Origin: CALBPI01 sp039033995
GTDB taxonomy: Bacteria; Pseudomonadota; Gammaproteobacteria; Steroidobacterales; Woeseiaceae
Direction of reading: 5' to 3'
DNA length: 64,000 nucleotides
NCBI GenBank assembly: GCA_039033995.1
Contig: JBCCBP010000009.1
Span: 36,231 to 100,230, forward strand
The position numbers and the translations under genes are program-made. Shown in pieces: positions 7,243-17,027 of the stretch. Position 1 is the stretch's first letter. Every line of letters starts with the position of its first letter. Under the pieces are notes generated by a model. That model had not been told where the DNA came from. It did not search any database and worked only from the letters and a program-made list of their open reading frames with translations.

Positions 7243-9765
7243 CTAGTCGTCGTCCAGCGCGCGCTCAATCAACAACTGCAGGTGCGCCACATGAGCGCGT
7301 GTCGACACGTCAGTACTGCGTTTGCGAGTCAGTAACCGATCGATCTGTTGTAGTTGATAGATCGCCATGGACTGACTCAGGTTGTCATAGCCATCGCCTT
7401 TCGTGATGCCGGCAACCTGCTTGACGAATGCCACCTGCAGATTTTGTCGCAACGTGTTGACGTTGCCACGCGCATCCGCTTGAAACACGGCATCGGTCAG
7501 GTCCGTCATCATGTCACCCAGCGTGTAGGAGTTACCATACAGCGCGGAATCAGAGAGTCGCTGCAGCACATTCGGATGCAGCAGATGCGCCAATACGCTG
7601 GCTTGTACAGACACAATCGACTGATGAATCTTGGGATCTTCAGGCCCACCGAAGAAATTAAAGCCACGGCGCTGCTGCGCCAGGTAACGGTATGCCTCGT
7701 CTGCGTTATCCGCCACGTCCGCGGCAAACACCTGCTCGGTCAGTATCGACATCGCGCGCCGCTGAGTCTCTTCGTCAATCGGCGTATACGGCGGCTCGGC
7801 GCCTGGCTGCCCGATCATCGCACGATTGACGGCGACACCACCGATGTAACGTGACACCACCGCCGCTGACCGCGCCCAGCCACGCAGTAGCATGACAAAA
7901 GCATCATGCGTCTCCTGATACGAACCACCCGCGTGCGGGGTCGTGTCTTTGAGCTTGCCGAAACCATCGCTGATCTGTTGCATGCGAGTCGATGCGTAGC
8001 CGATCGCATCGCTCGACATATCGTAAATATTCACTCGTGGATCGATCGCTTTACCCGGCGCACGCATGTCGTCGGCGTCGTTACCGAACGCCAATTCGGC
8101 CTCCGTTGACCGCGCGAGATGCATCGCACGCGTGTCCTGGTCAGCGATTTCCTCGGCATAACCGAAACGGATCGCCCAATCGTCATAAGGTCCGGGTTTT
8201 ACCGTATAGAACAGTGTTTGCGCCGAACCTGCCGGCGCATAGTTGACAGCCGGGTAGTCCATGACCGATCCGGCCAGTATGCCGTTCGCCGTTGTCGTCG
8301 GCGACAGGGCCTCCGTAGGAGACAACAATTGCGTCGCCTTCATGTTGTGGTTGAGGCCCAGCGTGTGACCGATCTCGTGCAGAATCAAATAGTGCATGGA
8401 GTCATGCACGAGCTGCTCGTCCAACGCGTGATCGCCATGCGCACTCAACAGCGCGCCGGCAACAGCATTCTCCGTTCGTAAGCCATCGCCCAGCGAACAG
8501 AAGTGTTCGGCCATCGCCATGCTGGTGGGATGAAAGTCGTTGAGCGCGGTCCCTTCGCTGAGCAGTTGCCGTAGCATCGTGCCGCGATTCAGGAACGAAT
8601 ACTCGAGCATGATATCGGCACCCAAAATTTGCCCGGTACGAGGATTAACAAAGCTCGGGCCGTAACCACCAAACGGCGGGTTCGGCGACGACGTCCAGCG
8701 CAACACGTTGTAACGAATATCGCCAGCATCCCAGTCGGCATCATCCGGCTGCACCCGCACAGCGACCGCATTACTGAATCCCGCCTTCTCGAAACTCGAG
8801 TTCCACTCGAGTGCTGCATCACGAATCAACCCGCGCCATTCTTCGGGCGTTGTATTCTCGATCCAGAACGTGATGGGTTCAACCGGGTCTGAGACAGCTG
8901 CCGTCGGGTCCTTCTTCTTTAAATGCCAGCGATCGATCAAATCTCGGTAAGGGGTAGCACTGGTCGATGTCAAATCGGTGACCTGGGTGGTGAAAAAGCC
9001 CACACGAGCATCGTCGAAGCGTGGCTCGAAATCGTTTTCCGGCATCGCAATCAAGCTGTGCAACACCCGGACCGATACATTGCGAGGGTCGGTGATATCG
9101 CTACCCGTTGAACCGGTCGGAGCCGGATTGCTGTAAACGTATTCCACTTCAAAATCGCTGTTTTGGGGATAGCTGCGCACACCCAATAACTTGGTCTTAT
9201 CATCCGACAGTGAGCCGAGCGAGTACGCTTTCGGGTTGGCATCCGGATTCGGCGATGGCTTGACCTGCAACATCGTCTCTTTCAAGAATAACGGGCCGGC
9301 ATCAATCAGAATCGCGCCATTATCCGTGTCCTCAGCGAGAATTTTTTGCTTCGCAATAATCGCATCGCTGATATTCGCGCTAGCGGCCCGCGAGATCGCG
9401 TTGTCTGGATCGAAGTAGTAGTTAGTGTTAACACCAACGACCTCGATGCTGTCAAAGCTGCGGCGCAGCTTGATCACGCCGTTGGCCAGATAGGCACCGC
9501 GAAAATATCCTGTCTGCACTACGCCATCTGCCGCCTGTGCAAAATAGATCATTTCCTGATCCAGTAGTACCGCCGGGATCAGCATTTTGAGCGCACCCGT
9601 TTTGTCATCGCGGAACAGCGTCAGAAGACCATCCGTACGCGTATGGTCCTCGGTGAGTTCCGCCACGGTCTTCGGCTTGTCCTCTTTCTTCTCGTCGTCG
9701 GCCACTACAGCCAGCGGCATAAACATCAGGCTCAGCACAGCCGCCGCTGTCGAAATGCACTTCAT
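7243..9765 (-). CDS. secreted zinc-dependent metalloprotease (met-zincin, DUF5117/DUF4953 type)
   Basis: An 840-residue exported protein. The start is ATG 9765, preceded by GAGAGGA at good spacing; another in-frame ATG at 9783 lacks a ribosome site. Residues 1-22 form a signal peptide ending near AVVADDE. The N-terminal half matches the DUF5117/DUF5118 region seen in large bacterial zinc peptidases. The catalytic site HEIGHTLGLNHN lies near residues 461-472 (HExxHxxGxxH), and the downstream SVMDYP supplies the Met-turn. It probably acts in the periplasm or outside the cell; substrates are unknown. It follows the SCP2 gene by 24 bases and may be co-transcribed with it. Confidence 0.9.
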   Translation of the reverse strand: MKCISTAAAVLSLMFMPLAVVADDEKKEDKPKTVAELTEDHTRTDGLLTLFRDDKTGALKMLIPAVLLDQEMIYFAQAADGVVQTGYFRGAYLANGVIKLRRSFDSIEVVGVNTNYYFDPDNAISRAASANISDAIIAKQKILAEDTDNGAILIDAGPLFLKETMLQVKPSPNPDANPKAYSLGSLSDDKTKLLGVRSYPQNSDFEVEYVYSNPAPTGSTGSDITDPRNVSVRVLHSLIAMPENDFEPRFDDARVGFFTTQVTDLTSTSATPYRDLIDRWHLKKKDPTAAVSDPVEPITFWIENTTPEEWRGLIRDAALEWNSSFEKAGFSNAVAVRVQPDDADWDAGDIRYNVLRWTSSPNPPFGGYGPSFVNPRTGQILGADIMLEYSFLNRGTMLRQLLSEGTALNDFHPTSMAMAEHFCSLGDGLRTENAVAGALLSAHGDHALDEQLVHDSMHYLILHEIGHTLGLNHNMKATQLLSPTEALSPTTTANGILAGSVMDYPAVNYAPAGSAQTLFYTVKPGPYDDWAIRFGYAEEIADQDTRAMHLARSTEAELAFGNDADDMRAPGKAIDPRVNIYDMSSDAIGYASTRMQQISDGFGKLKDTTPHAGGSYQETHDAFVMLLRGWARSAAVVSRYIGGVAVNRAMIGQPGAEPPYTPIDEETQRRAMSILTEQVFAADVADNADEAYRYLAQQRRGFNFFGGPEDPKIHQSIVSVQASVLAHLLHPNVLQRLSDSALYGNSYTLGDMMTDLTDAVFQADARGNVNTLRQNLQVAFVKQVAGITKGDGYDNLSQSMAIYQLQQIDRLLTRKRSTDVSTRAHVAHLQLLIERALDDD

Positions 9766-9789
9766 GTCGAATCCTCTCTTCATTGAACG

Positions 9790-10110
9790 CTAGCCTTTCA
9801 GCGCGGAAGCACTAAACAGACTGCCAATTTTTTGTGCAAACATGATGTCGCCATCGAGCTTGAGTTTGCCGGTCATGAAGGCTGTCATGCCATCGAGCTT
9901 GCCGGTCAGCAAGTCCACCAGATCATCGTCTTGCATATTGATCGCGACGGTATGCTGCTCCGCCGAGCCCTCGTTGACCGTCAATGCCCCATCCTTGATC
10001 ACGACGTGACGTGGCTGACTCGTGTTGAATTGAATCGTTGCGTCCACACCGCCGGCAGCGTCGGCATTCAGCGCGGCCGGCATCTTTTCGAAAATCTGGT
10101 CAAGCGTCAT
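9790..10110 (-). CDS. SCP2 sterol-binding domain protein
   Basis: A 106-residue single-domain SCP2 (sterol carrier protein 2-like) protein. The start is ATG 10110 with GGAAGC upstream; the longer reading from 10152 begins with a non-family sequence. The typical pattern is visible: an amphipathic first helix (LDQIFEKMPAAL), strands ending in VVIKDGALTV, and the C-terminal helix with LLTGKLDGMTAFMTGKLK. Bacterial SCP2 proteins bind fatty-acyl or other lipids in a hydrophobic tunnel and often sit beside beta-oxidation genes. Here the neighbours are a protease and a membrane protein, so the ligand is unknown. Confidence 0.88.
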   Translation of the reverse strand: MTLDQIFEKMPAALNADAAGGVDATIQFNTSQPRHVVIKDGALTVNEGSAEQHTVAINMQDDDLVDLLTGKLDGMTAFMTGKLKLDGDIMFAQKIGSLFSASALKG

Positions 10111-10264
10111 AACAGCTTCCAATCTAAGAAAACACCAAGAGTAACGGATCAACCGACGCTTGTCGCTGTTTGGCCGAGTGTTCGCTGGCCGTGACCACCG
10201 TCACAGCGGCTAAGGGATTCGCACCGTACAGTGCAGCGATGATTCACTATTCGCCGTCAACCCC

Positions 10265-11119
10265 TTGAGCCTTGCTGAAGCCAGCTGGATCGCGAGCGTA
10301 GCCCTGTTGGCGACGACGCTGGTACTGGTGTCGGCACTCGCTCGCATCGCGTTCGAAAGACTCGCGCAGCGACGCCAACGAAGCGGGCCGACATTGCTGA
10401 ACGAAGCCGGGCAAAAAGCCCGTCGCTATCTGACGGCGACTGCCGCTTTCGGCCCCTTGTACGCCGCGTTGATGACGGCACTCTCTGTGATCACTGCCGT
10501 CGTGTTGCTACCCACTGCATTGATTGACTTCCTCGCCACACAAACGCTATTGGCAGGCTTTCTGGTCGCATTGGCCGCCATGGTTATCGCGGCGCTTGGT
10601 ATCGCTGCCCTGCAACACGGGCGACGCTGTCGTGCTGCACGATTGCGCATTCGCGTACTCCGACAGATCGCCGCCAAACTATCCGCCGTCGATGCTGATC
10701 TGTGCCGGGTGTTTCACGACGTCCGATTGGAGTCGGATACGACAACGGTGGATCACGTTTTGGTCAGCGTTCGCGGCTGCTACGCCATCACAACAATCAC
10801 CGGCGCTAATGTGAGTAACGCCACACGCTCGGGTGATCGATTACACATTGGCAAACGAACAATTGAGCTGTCAAAAATTCGCGCACGCTGTCAACGACTT
10901 CAGCACGAACTCAGCAAACCACTCGGCAAAATGATTCGCCTACGTCCGGTGCTGGCGGTGCCTGGTGCCGGCCTGCGCGCCGGTGAAGTAGACGGACTAC
11001 TCGTCACCGGCCTCGAAGATATTGTGATGCTACAAGGCTGGCGGGATAGTAGCGACCACCTGATGACCGACGAAGTGCGTGCACTGATCGACGACCTGAC
11101 TGTGCGCGCTTCAAGCTAG
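10265..11119 (+). CDS. membrane protein with degenerate NERD-like (nuclease-related) domain
   Basis: A 284-residue protein with an N-terminal hydrophobic helix (about 8-30), two further helices in roughly 55-108, and a soluble C-terminal half. That half starts with RVFHDVRLESDTTTVDHVLV, which resembles the opening of NERD domains (dv-l---qIDHvlV). The next strand, where NERD nucleases carry the catalytic IExK, reads AITTITG, so the Glu and Lys are missing. I infer a NERD-derived, probably non-nucleolytic domain. The start TTG 10265 is uncertain because no clear ribosome site precedes it. The 3' end overlaps the convergent patatin gene by nine bases. Confidence 0.6.
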   Translation: MSLAEASWIASVALLATTLVLVSALARIAFERLAQRRQRSGPTLLNEAGQKARRYLTATAAFGPLYAALMTALSVITAVVLLPTALIDFLATQTLLAGFLVALAAMVIAALGIAALQHGRRCRAARLRIRVLRQIAAKLSAVDADLCRVFHDVRLESDTTTVDHVLVSVRGCYAITTITGANVSNATRSGDRLHIGKRTIELSKIRARCQRLQHELSKPLGKMIRLRPVLAVPGAGLRAGEVDGLLVTGLEDIVMLQGWRDSSDHLMTDEVRALIDDLTVRASS

Positions 11120-12172
11120 TGGCCGGCACTGAGACCCCGGATCATCGCTTTGCATCCAACGCAAGAGCGCCTCACCGAGGCGATCACTCTCACTGAGAAC
11201 CTTGCGCCAGTAGCGCAGGCGAGTCTCCGTATCGAGCGCCTTGAAATCATTGCGATCCGGAATCTTGCCGAACGGTAGTTGGGCGACAAACTCTTTCGAG
11301 GGCGCGATCAGAATCACACGATCCAGATGTTCCGGTGTCGGTCTGCGGCGCGTCAGACGCTTGTCGAACCAACCCGGCGTCAGGTGCTCATAGAAATGCG
11401 GATACAGCGTCAACCCACTGTCGCACGACAACGGCAGGTCGAAGTGATAGTCGATGATGCCGCCATCCCGATACACGCCGGGCTTGGCACCCGGCAGCGG
11501 ACTGACTCCATTCAGTACCATCGGAATTGCGCCAGAGGCCTGTACAGCCGGAATCACGTTGGCCGCCTGCAGCGCAATACGCTGGATCGGAAAGTCATCA
11601 ACCCCCAGAAACGGGGGTCGCGTGCGCGTGTCGTGCACCAGAGCGCGCTCGAAAAACCAGCCAAGCGCGCGGCGACGCGCCAGGTTCGCCAGCATGGCCG
11701 CCGTGAGGCCTGTCAGCAAGACAGGGGCCCGCTCGCTGGCACACAAATGCCGCGCGCGCACCGCCATGATATGGGTTCTCAGAGTGGGGTTGGCGACGAT
11801 TTCGGCGGCCCCCGCGTCGCCGATGATATGCGCCAACATATCGCGCCCGACGGTGCTGATTTCGTGGCGGTCTGGTTTCTCGCTATAGGTCTGTTCGACG
11901 TAAGCCTGCTCCAGGCGTGCCAGTGCCGCTCGCGGTTTGGCTTGCGCATAGCAGGCGAAACGCCACGAACCGATGGACGAGCCGAGCAAATGCACCGGTG
12001 CTGTCAGTGTCGGCAGCAGATGTTCGATCAAGACCTTGTCGATGCCTGCCAATACGAGCCACTTGGCGCCGCCCGATGCACCCGCCATAGCCCGCACGTC
12101 GCTGCCGCGAAACCCGTGGTCGCGCAGGTGCGTCAAGGCTGCAGGGCCGGCCTGGATGCTCAGTGGTTGCAC
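11111..12172 (-). CDS. patatin-like phospholipase
   Basis: A 353-residue protein with the patatin hydrolase signatures: a glycine-rich oxyanion segment AGASGGAKW (residues ~30-38), the nucleophile elbow GSSIGSW (GxSxG) near 64-70, and the catalytic Asp in RDGGIIDYHFD. Patatins are Ser-Asp dyad lipid acyl hydrolases. There is no signal peptide, so it is probably cytosolic or membrane-peripheral. The start is eight bases downstream of the purA stop on the same strand, which suggests co-transcription with purA. The physiological lipid is not known. Confidence 0.85.
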   Translation of the reverse strand: MQPLSIQAGPAALTHLRDHGFRGSDVRAMAGASGGAKWLVLAGIDKVLIEHLLPTLTAPVHLLGSSIGSWRFACYAQAKPRAALARLEQAYVEQTYSEKPDRHEISTVGRDMLAHIIGDAGAAEIVANPTLRTHIMAVRARHLCASERAPVLLTGLTAAMLANLARRRALGWFFERALVHDTRTRPPFLGVDDFPIQRIALQAANVIPAVQASGAIPMVLNGVSPLPGAKPGVYRDGGIIDYHFDLPLSCDSGLTLYPHFYEHLTPGWFDKRLTRRRPTPEHLDRVILIAPSKEFVAQLPFGKIPDRNDFKALDTETRLRYWRKVLSESDRLGEALLRWMQSDDPGSQCRPLA

Positions 12173-12180
12173 TATCGCTG

Positions 12181-13479
12181 CTAATCGCTATGGAGCGGAT
12201 CGCGTCGAACAATCGTCTGCTCCCGACCTGGACCGGTCGACACGATATCGACTGGCGTCTCGACGATCTGCTCAATTCGCGCCAGATACTCACGCGCCTT
12301 CTGTGGCAGCTCAGAAAATTCGGTAATGCCAACGGTGCTAGTCTGCCATCCCGGCACGTCTTCATACACAGGCTCAACCTCGGCGAAGCGATCGACGATG
12401 ACCGGCGGCGACGCGATAACCTCGCCATCGATGCGGTAACCGGTGCACATGCGAATCGTTTCAAACTCATCCAGCACATCGAGCTTCGTCACACACAAAC
12501 CCGAGATGCCATTGTTGACGATGGATCGGCGCAACGCGACAGCATCAAACCAACCACAGCGGCGCGGACGGCCGGTTGTCGCCCCAAATTCGGCGCCAAC
12601 GCGCGCGAGGTGCGCGCCGTCGTCATCCATCAGCTCCGTCGGGAATGGTCCCGCCCCGACGCGCGTCGCGTAGGCTTTGACGATCCCAAGCACGTAATCG
12701 ATTTGCGTCGGCCCGATACCGGTACCGATACTGGCGCCGGCGGCCACCGTGTTGGAAGACGTGACAAACGGGTAGGTGCCGTGGTCAATGTCGAGCAGCG
12801 TACCCTGCGCGCCTTCAAACAACGTGTTCTGACCACGCTCGTGCAAATCGTGCAAGATACCCGTCACATCCGCCACCAACGGTGACACACGCTCGGCGAG
12901 CTGCAACGCCTCGTCCAGTGATTCCGTAAAATCAACCGTGGCCGCACCGAGGTAGTGCTTCAGCACGAAGTTGTGATAGTCGAGTATTTCGCCAAGCTTG
13001 GCGGCGAATTTTTCGCGTAAGAACAGGTCCGAGATCCTCAATGCGCGGCGCGCCACCTTATCTTCATAGGCGGGACCAATACCGCGTCCCGTGGTGCCGA
13101 TTGCCGCGGCGCCCCGCGCCTTCTCACGAGCCGCATCGAGTGCGATGTGAGACGGCAATATAAGCGGGCAAGCCGGACTAATGCGCAACCGCTCGAACAC
13201 GGGCACGTCATTGGCCACCAGACCATCCATCTCCTTGATCAGCGCCGGCAAGGAAATCACCACGCCGTTGCCAATCAAGCATTGCACACCTTCTCGAAGG
13301 ACACCCGACGGGATCAAGTGCAATACCGTTTTCTTGCCATCAATTACCAGCGTATGGCCAGCATTGTGACCACCCTGAAAACGGGCGACCGCTGACACAC
13401 GATCCGTTAAAAGGTCGACAATTTTGCCTTTACCCTCGTCACCCCATTGCGCGCCGACAACGACGATATTTTTGCCCAT
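12181..13479 (-). CDS. purA: adenylosuccinate synthetase
   Basis: Catalyses GTP-dependent condensation of IMP with aspartate, the first committed step to AMP. The 432-residue length is normal. The N-terminus MGKNIVVVGAQWGDEGKGK contains the conserved GDEGKGK phosphate loop, and GHNAGHT follows. The IMP-binding GRPRRCGWFD and the terminal TGPGREQTI are also present. The start is ATG 13479; an in-frame extension to 13545 lacks family similarity. It lies downstream of hflC, as in many gammaproteobacteria. Confidence 0.97.
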   Translation of the reverse strand: MGKNIVVVGAQWGDEGKGKIVDLLTDRVSAVARFQGGHNAGHTLVIDGKKTVLHLIPSGVLREGVQCLIGNGVVISLPALIKEMDGLVANDVPVFERLRISPACPLILPSHIALDAAREKARGAAAIGTTGRGIGPAYEDKVARRALRISDLFLREKFAAKLGEILDYHNFVLKHYLGAATVDFTESLDEALQLAERVSPLVADVTGILHDLHERGQNTLFEGAQGTLLDIDHGTYPFVTSSNTVAAGASIGTGIGPTQIDYVLGIVKAYATRVGAGPFPTELMDDDGAHLARVGAEFGATTGRPRRCGWFDAVALRRSIVNNGISGLCVTKLDVLDEFETIRMCTGYRIDGEVIASPPVIVDRFAEVEPVYEDVPGWQTSTVGITEFSELPQKAREYLARIEQIVETPVDIVSTGPGREQTIVRRDPLHSD

Positions 13480-13627
13480 GAACTGGAGCCTCTGATTGCA
13501 AGTTTTACGGCATGGTAGCCAATCGTCTGGCACCACGAGCCTCAATAGGCCGGGCAGCCAAACGACCGAAGCGTGCGATGCTCATCATCCGCGCAGTCGC
13601 ACTGCAGAAAACAAAAAACGGCTTATG

Positions 13628-14500
13628 CTATTTGTCGCCGTCGCGATTGTTCAGATAACGGAAGAAATCGTTATCAGGGTCTAGCACCAGCATATCGCCG
13701 GACTTTCCAAGCGAGTTCTTGTACGCCTCGATACTGCGGTAAAAGGCATAAAACTCCGGATCCTGATTATAGGCATCCGCATAGATGCTCGCCGCCGACG
13801 CGTCGCCCTCACCGCGTATGCGCTGTGCATCGCGATACGCCTCTGAGCGAATAACCGTGCTTTCACGATCAGCCGCTGCACGAATCTGCTCGGCTTCCTC
13901 GTTACCCTCGGCGCGCAGCTCGGCAGCAATCCGGGCGCGCTCCTCGCTCATGCGACGATAGACCGAAGCCGCGACTCGATCCGAAAACTCCACCTGCTTC
14001 ACACGTACGTCGATCAGACTGATACCGAGATCATCTGCGAGTGATGACGCCTCGCTCATCATGTCGCGCATCAGCTCATTGCGCTCCAAAGAAATCACTT
14101 CCTGCATGGTCCGCTTGGCGAACTCCGTCCGGATAGCAGCCTTGATAATTTGCAGCAGACGATTTTCCGCCACCGCTTCGATACCACGCGTCGATATGTA
14201 ATATTCCATCGGATCCATGATGCGGTACTTCACAAAGAAGTCGACGGATGCGGGCTTTTTCTCACTAGTCAGAATCTCTTCCGCGGGTGGCGAAAACGTC
14301 AGCACCTGGTCCGAGAATTTCAGCACGTTGTTGACGACGGGAATCTTAAAATGCAGCCCGGGCTCAAAATCGGACTTGACGATCTCACCAAATCGCAGCT
14401 TTAACGCATGTTCGCGCTCATCGACGACAAACGCAGACATCGCCAGCGCAATCAGCGCGAGGCCAGCAACGACCAGAAAACCTGAAAATTTAGCGTTCAT
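13628..14500 (-). CDS. hflC: HflC, SPFH-domain regulator of FtsH
   Basis: A 290-residue SPFH/prohibitin-family membrane protein. One N-terminal helix (about 8-27, VVAGLALIALAMSAFVV) anchors a periplasmic SPFH domain, followed by a long charged coiled coil (EERARIAAELRAEGNEEAEQ). With HflK it forms the large ring that surrounds the FtsH protease and modulates its activity. The ATG overlaps the hflK stop by four bases (ATGA), consistent with stoichiometric synthesis. Confidence 0.96.
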   Translation of the reverse strand: MNAKFSGFLVVAGLALIALAMSAFVVDEREHALKLRFGEIVKSDFEPGLHFKIPVVNNVLKFSDQVLTFSPPAEEILTSEKKPASVDFFVKYRIMDPMEYYISTRGIEAVAENRLLQIIKAAIRTEFAKRTMQEVISLERNELMRDMMSEASSLADDLGISLIDVRVKQVEFSDRVAASVYRRMSEERARIAAELRAEGNEEAEQIRAAADRESTVIRSEAYRDAQRIRGEGDASAASIYADAYNQDPEFYAFYRSIEAYKNSLGKSGDMLVLDPDNDFFRYLNNRDGDK

Positions 14501-15621
14501 TGTCTGCTCCTGCGTGCGCGCGTCGTTCGCGCGACGTCGTCATCACTGCCGTTGGCTCGCGACGTTGTCTGACCCGGCGCGGTGACGGCGGGTCGGTTCG
14601 CGGTATTACTGCGAGCTCGGTCCAACATTTTATCTACCGGGAGGTACAGCAAGTTACCGTTGCCTTCGGCATCGATAAACACCTTGTTGGTGTTGCTGTA
14701 AACGTACTCGATCGCGTCGATGTATAAACGTTCGCGTGTCACTACCGGAGCTGCCTGATATTCGGCCAGTAGCGAGACAAATCGCGACGCATCACCCTCT
14801 GCATCATTAATAACGCGTTGCTTGTACGCCTCGGCCGCCTCGATCATGCGAGCACGCTCACCGCGCGCTTCCGGAATGATCTGGTTCTCGTAGGTCTCGG
14901 CGCTCAGCTTCGCTTGTTCCTTGTCTTCGCGCGCTTTAACCGCGTCCTGTACCGCAGACTGTACCTCAGACGGAAAGTCGACCTGCTGGAGGTTAACCGA
15001 GGTCACCTCAATACCCGCTTTATAGGTATCCAATGCGTTTTGGATCAGCTCTTTGGTTTGGCTGGCCACTTCAGCACGATCACCGACAAGCGTGAAATCG
15101 GCCGTGCGTTTGCCGACCGCCTCGCGGATGGCGCTTTCACTGACATCGGATACCGTACCGATCTGATCGCGGACATTAAATTGGTAGTCCACAGGATTGC
15201 TGCGGCGGAATTGCACCGCCAGGTCGATTACTACAAAGTTCTCATCGGCCGTCAGCATCGGGATTTTTTTCTCGAAGCGATCGATGACCGACGCGTTAAC
15301 CAGTTCCACCGTCTCGATCGGATACGGGAAATGCCAATGCAACCCCGGGCTGGTCATCGTCGTAAACTTGCCGAAGCGCAGTTCGAGGCCCCGCTCCGCC
15401 TGGTCGACACGGTAAAAACCAGTCAATGCCCACACCGCGATACCGATGATGAATACGACACCAACGCCCATCGCCGAGTTGTCACCACCGCCATCACCGC
15501 CGAACATGCGGCTGATCTTCTTTTGCAAGTTGCCGACCATCTTGTCGAGGTCGTTGGACCCCTGCGGCCGCCGTCGGTTACCCCACGGGTCCTTGTCGTT
15601 TCCTGATTCGTTCCAAGCCAT
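14497..15621 (-). CDS. hflK: HflK, SPFH-domain regulator of FtsH
   Basis: Partner of HflC in the FtsH-associated complex. The 374-residue protein starts with the glycine/asparagine-rich leader MAWNESGNDKDPWGNRRR typical of HflK, then a single membrane helix (~52-70), an SPFH domain (QAERGLELRFGKF), a coiled coil and a disordered Ser/Thr/Arg-rich tail (residues ~335-374). It lies 42 bases downstream of hflX in the same direction. Confidence 0.96.
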   Translation of the reverse strand: MAWNESGNDKDPWGNRRRPQGSNDLDKMVGNLQKKISRMFGGDGGGDNSAMGVGVVFIIGIAVWALTGFYRVDQAERGLELRFGKFTTMTSPGLHWHFPYPIETVELVNASVIDRFEKKIPMLTADENFVVIDLAVQFRRSNPVDYQFNVRDQIGTVSDVSESAIREAVGKRTADFTLVGDRAEVASQTKELIQNALDTYKAGIEVTSVNLQQVDFPSEVQSAVQDAVKAREDKEQAKLSAETYENQIIPEARGERARMIEAAEAYKQRVINDAEGDASRFVSLLAEYQAAPVVTRERLYIDAIEYVYSNTNKVFIDAEGNGNLLYLPVDKMLDRARSNTANRPAVTAPGQTTSRANGSDDDVARTTRARRSRQ

Positions 15622-15663
15622 ACTGTCAATCCATCATCAACAAAACGGTTATCACCGCTGCGT

Positions 15664-16977
15664 TTAACACCTTACCGCAGACGTCACCGAAGCCTGCGCA
15701 GTCGGTTCCAACCGATCTGACGCTAAAGACGTCTGTCGGCACAACCGCAAAAAGTCTCGTTCTGCCATATCAATCGTCAGGCAGATATCTCCATTGTCCT
15801 CAAAGGACTCATCGGTCACGGCTCCCGCTTCAAACAAGCGAGCGCGCAACGCACCTTCGTCTGGCTTTAACCGCAACCGGCCACCGACGTGCGCCTGCTT
15901 GAACTGGTTCAACAGCTCGAGCGTTAGGAGCTCTATGCCGCTGCCCGTCAGCGCTGACACCCAGATACTCGGGGATTGATCGCCATCCCCAGCACTGGCA
16001 TGCGCCAGGAGGCCCGCGAGATCGATCTTATTGTACACCCGAATCTGCGGCACATGGCGTGCACCAATGTCCTCGAGCACCTGATTGACCTGTTGCTCAC
16101 GCAAAGCGCGCTCCGGATCGCTCGCGTCGATCACGTGCAGGATGACGTCAGCCTCGCGCGTCTCCGTCAGCGTCGCCTTGAAGGCAGCGACCAGCTCATG
16201 CGGCAGATCCGACACAAAGCCAACCGTGTCGGCCAGCACAACGTCGGTGTGATCGTCCAATGCCCAGCGACGGAGCGTTGGGTCCAGTGTCGCAAACAAT
16301 TGGTCCGCGGCATACACCGACGCATCGGTCAGTTTATTGAACAACGTCGATTTGCCGGCATTGGTATAACCGACGAGCGCTACGGTCGGAATATCATTGC
16401 GGACGCGATTGCGGCGACCCAGCTCACGCTGACTGTCGACTTTTTTCAACCGGGCGGTCAGACGCGAGATGCGCTGGCGCACCAGCCGACGGTCGGTTTC
16501 CAGCTGCGTCTCACCAGGACCACGCAAACCGATACCCCCTTTCTGACGCTCGAGGTGGGTCCAGCCGCGCACCAGTCGCGTCGACAAGTGCCGCAGCTGC
16601 GCCAGCTCGACCTGCAGCTTGCCTTCAAACGAGCGCGCCCGCTGCGCGAAGATGTCGAGAATAAGACCGCTGCGATCGAGCACACGGCACTTCAGTATTT
16701 TCTCGAGATTGCGCTCCTGACTGGGCGATAACCGGTGACTGACCAGTACGAGTTCTATCTGCTCTTCCCGGACCGTCTCGGCGAGCTCTTCGACCTTGCC
16801 GCGACCGACTAGCAGCCGCGATTCAGGCCGTCCACGCTGCACCTGTACCGTCTGTTGGATATCGGCACCGGCGGATACCGCGAGCTCGATGAACTCGTGG
16901 ACATCACAGGCATCAATATCATGGAACACCGGATGTAATACCAGTGCTCGCTCACCACTCTTCGGACGCTCAAACAT
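15664..16977 (-). CDS. hflX: ribosome-associated GTPase HflX
   Basis: A 437-residue Obg-related GTPase that binds the 50S subunit and splits stalled ribosomes. It has the N-terminal HflX domain (SGERALVLHPVF...), a glycine-rich linker (GGIGLRGPGETQLETDRR) and the G domain with P-loop GYTNAGKSTLFN, DTVGFVSDLP and NKID. The position between hfq and hflK is the classic one. Confidence 0.96.
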   Translation of the reverse strand: MFERPKSGERALVLHPVFHDIDACDVHEFIELAVSAGADIQQTVQVQRGRPESRLLVGRGKVEELAETVREEQIELVLVSHRLSPSQERNLEKILKCRVLDRSGLILDIFAQRARSFEGKLQVELAQLRHLSTRLVRGWTHLERQKGGIGLRGPGETQLETDRRLVRQRISRLTARLKKVDSQRELGRRNRVRNDIPTVALVGYTNAGKSTLFNKLTDASVYAADQLFATLDPTLRRWALDDHTDVVLADTVGFVSDLPHELVAAFKATLTETREADVILHVIDASDPERALREQQVNQVLEDIGARHVPQIRVYNKIDLAGLLAHASAGDGDQSPSIWVSALTGSGIELLTLELLNQFKQAHVGGRLRLKPDEGALRARLFEAGAVTDESFEDNGDICLTIDMAERDFLRLCRQTSLASDRLEPTAQASVTSAVRC

Positions 16978-17027
16978 TGAGTGAGGTCAAACCTCGCTGA
17001 CTAGGTGCGACGCGCAACGATAGCCGC

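Noticed and set aside
11279..12184. Plus-strand open frame of about 301 codons opposite the patatin gene.
   Set aside because: The opposite strand shows the full patatin motif set; this frame has no family-like features.
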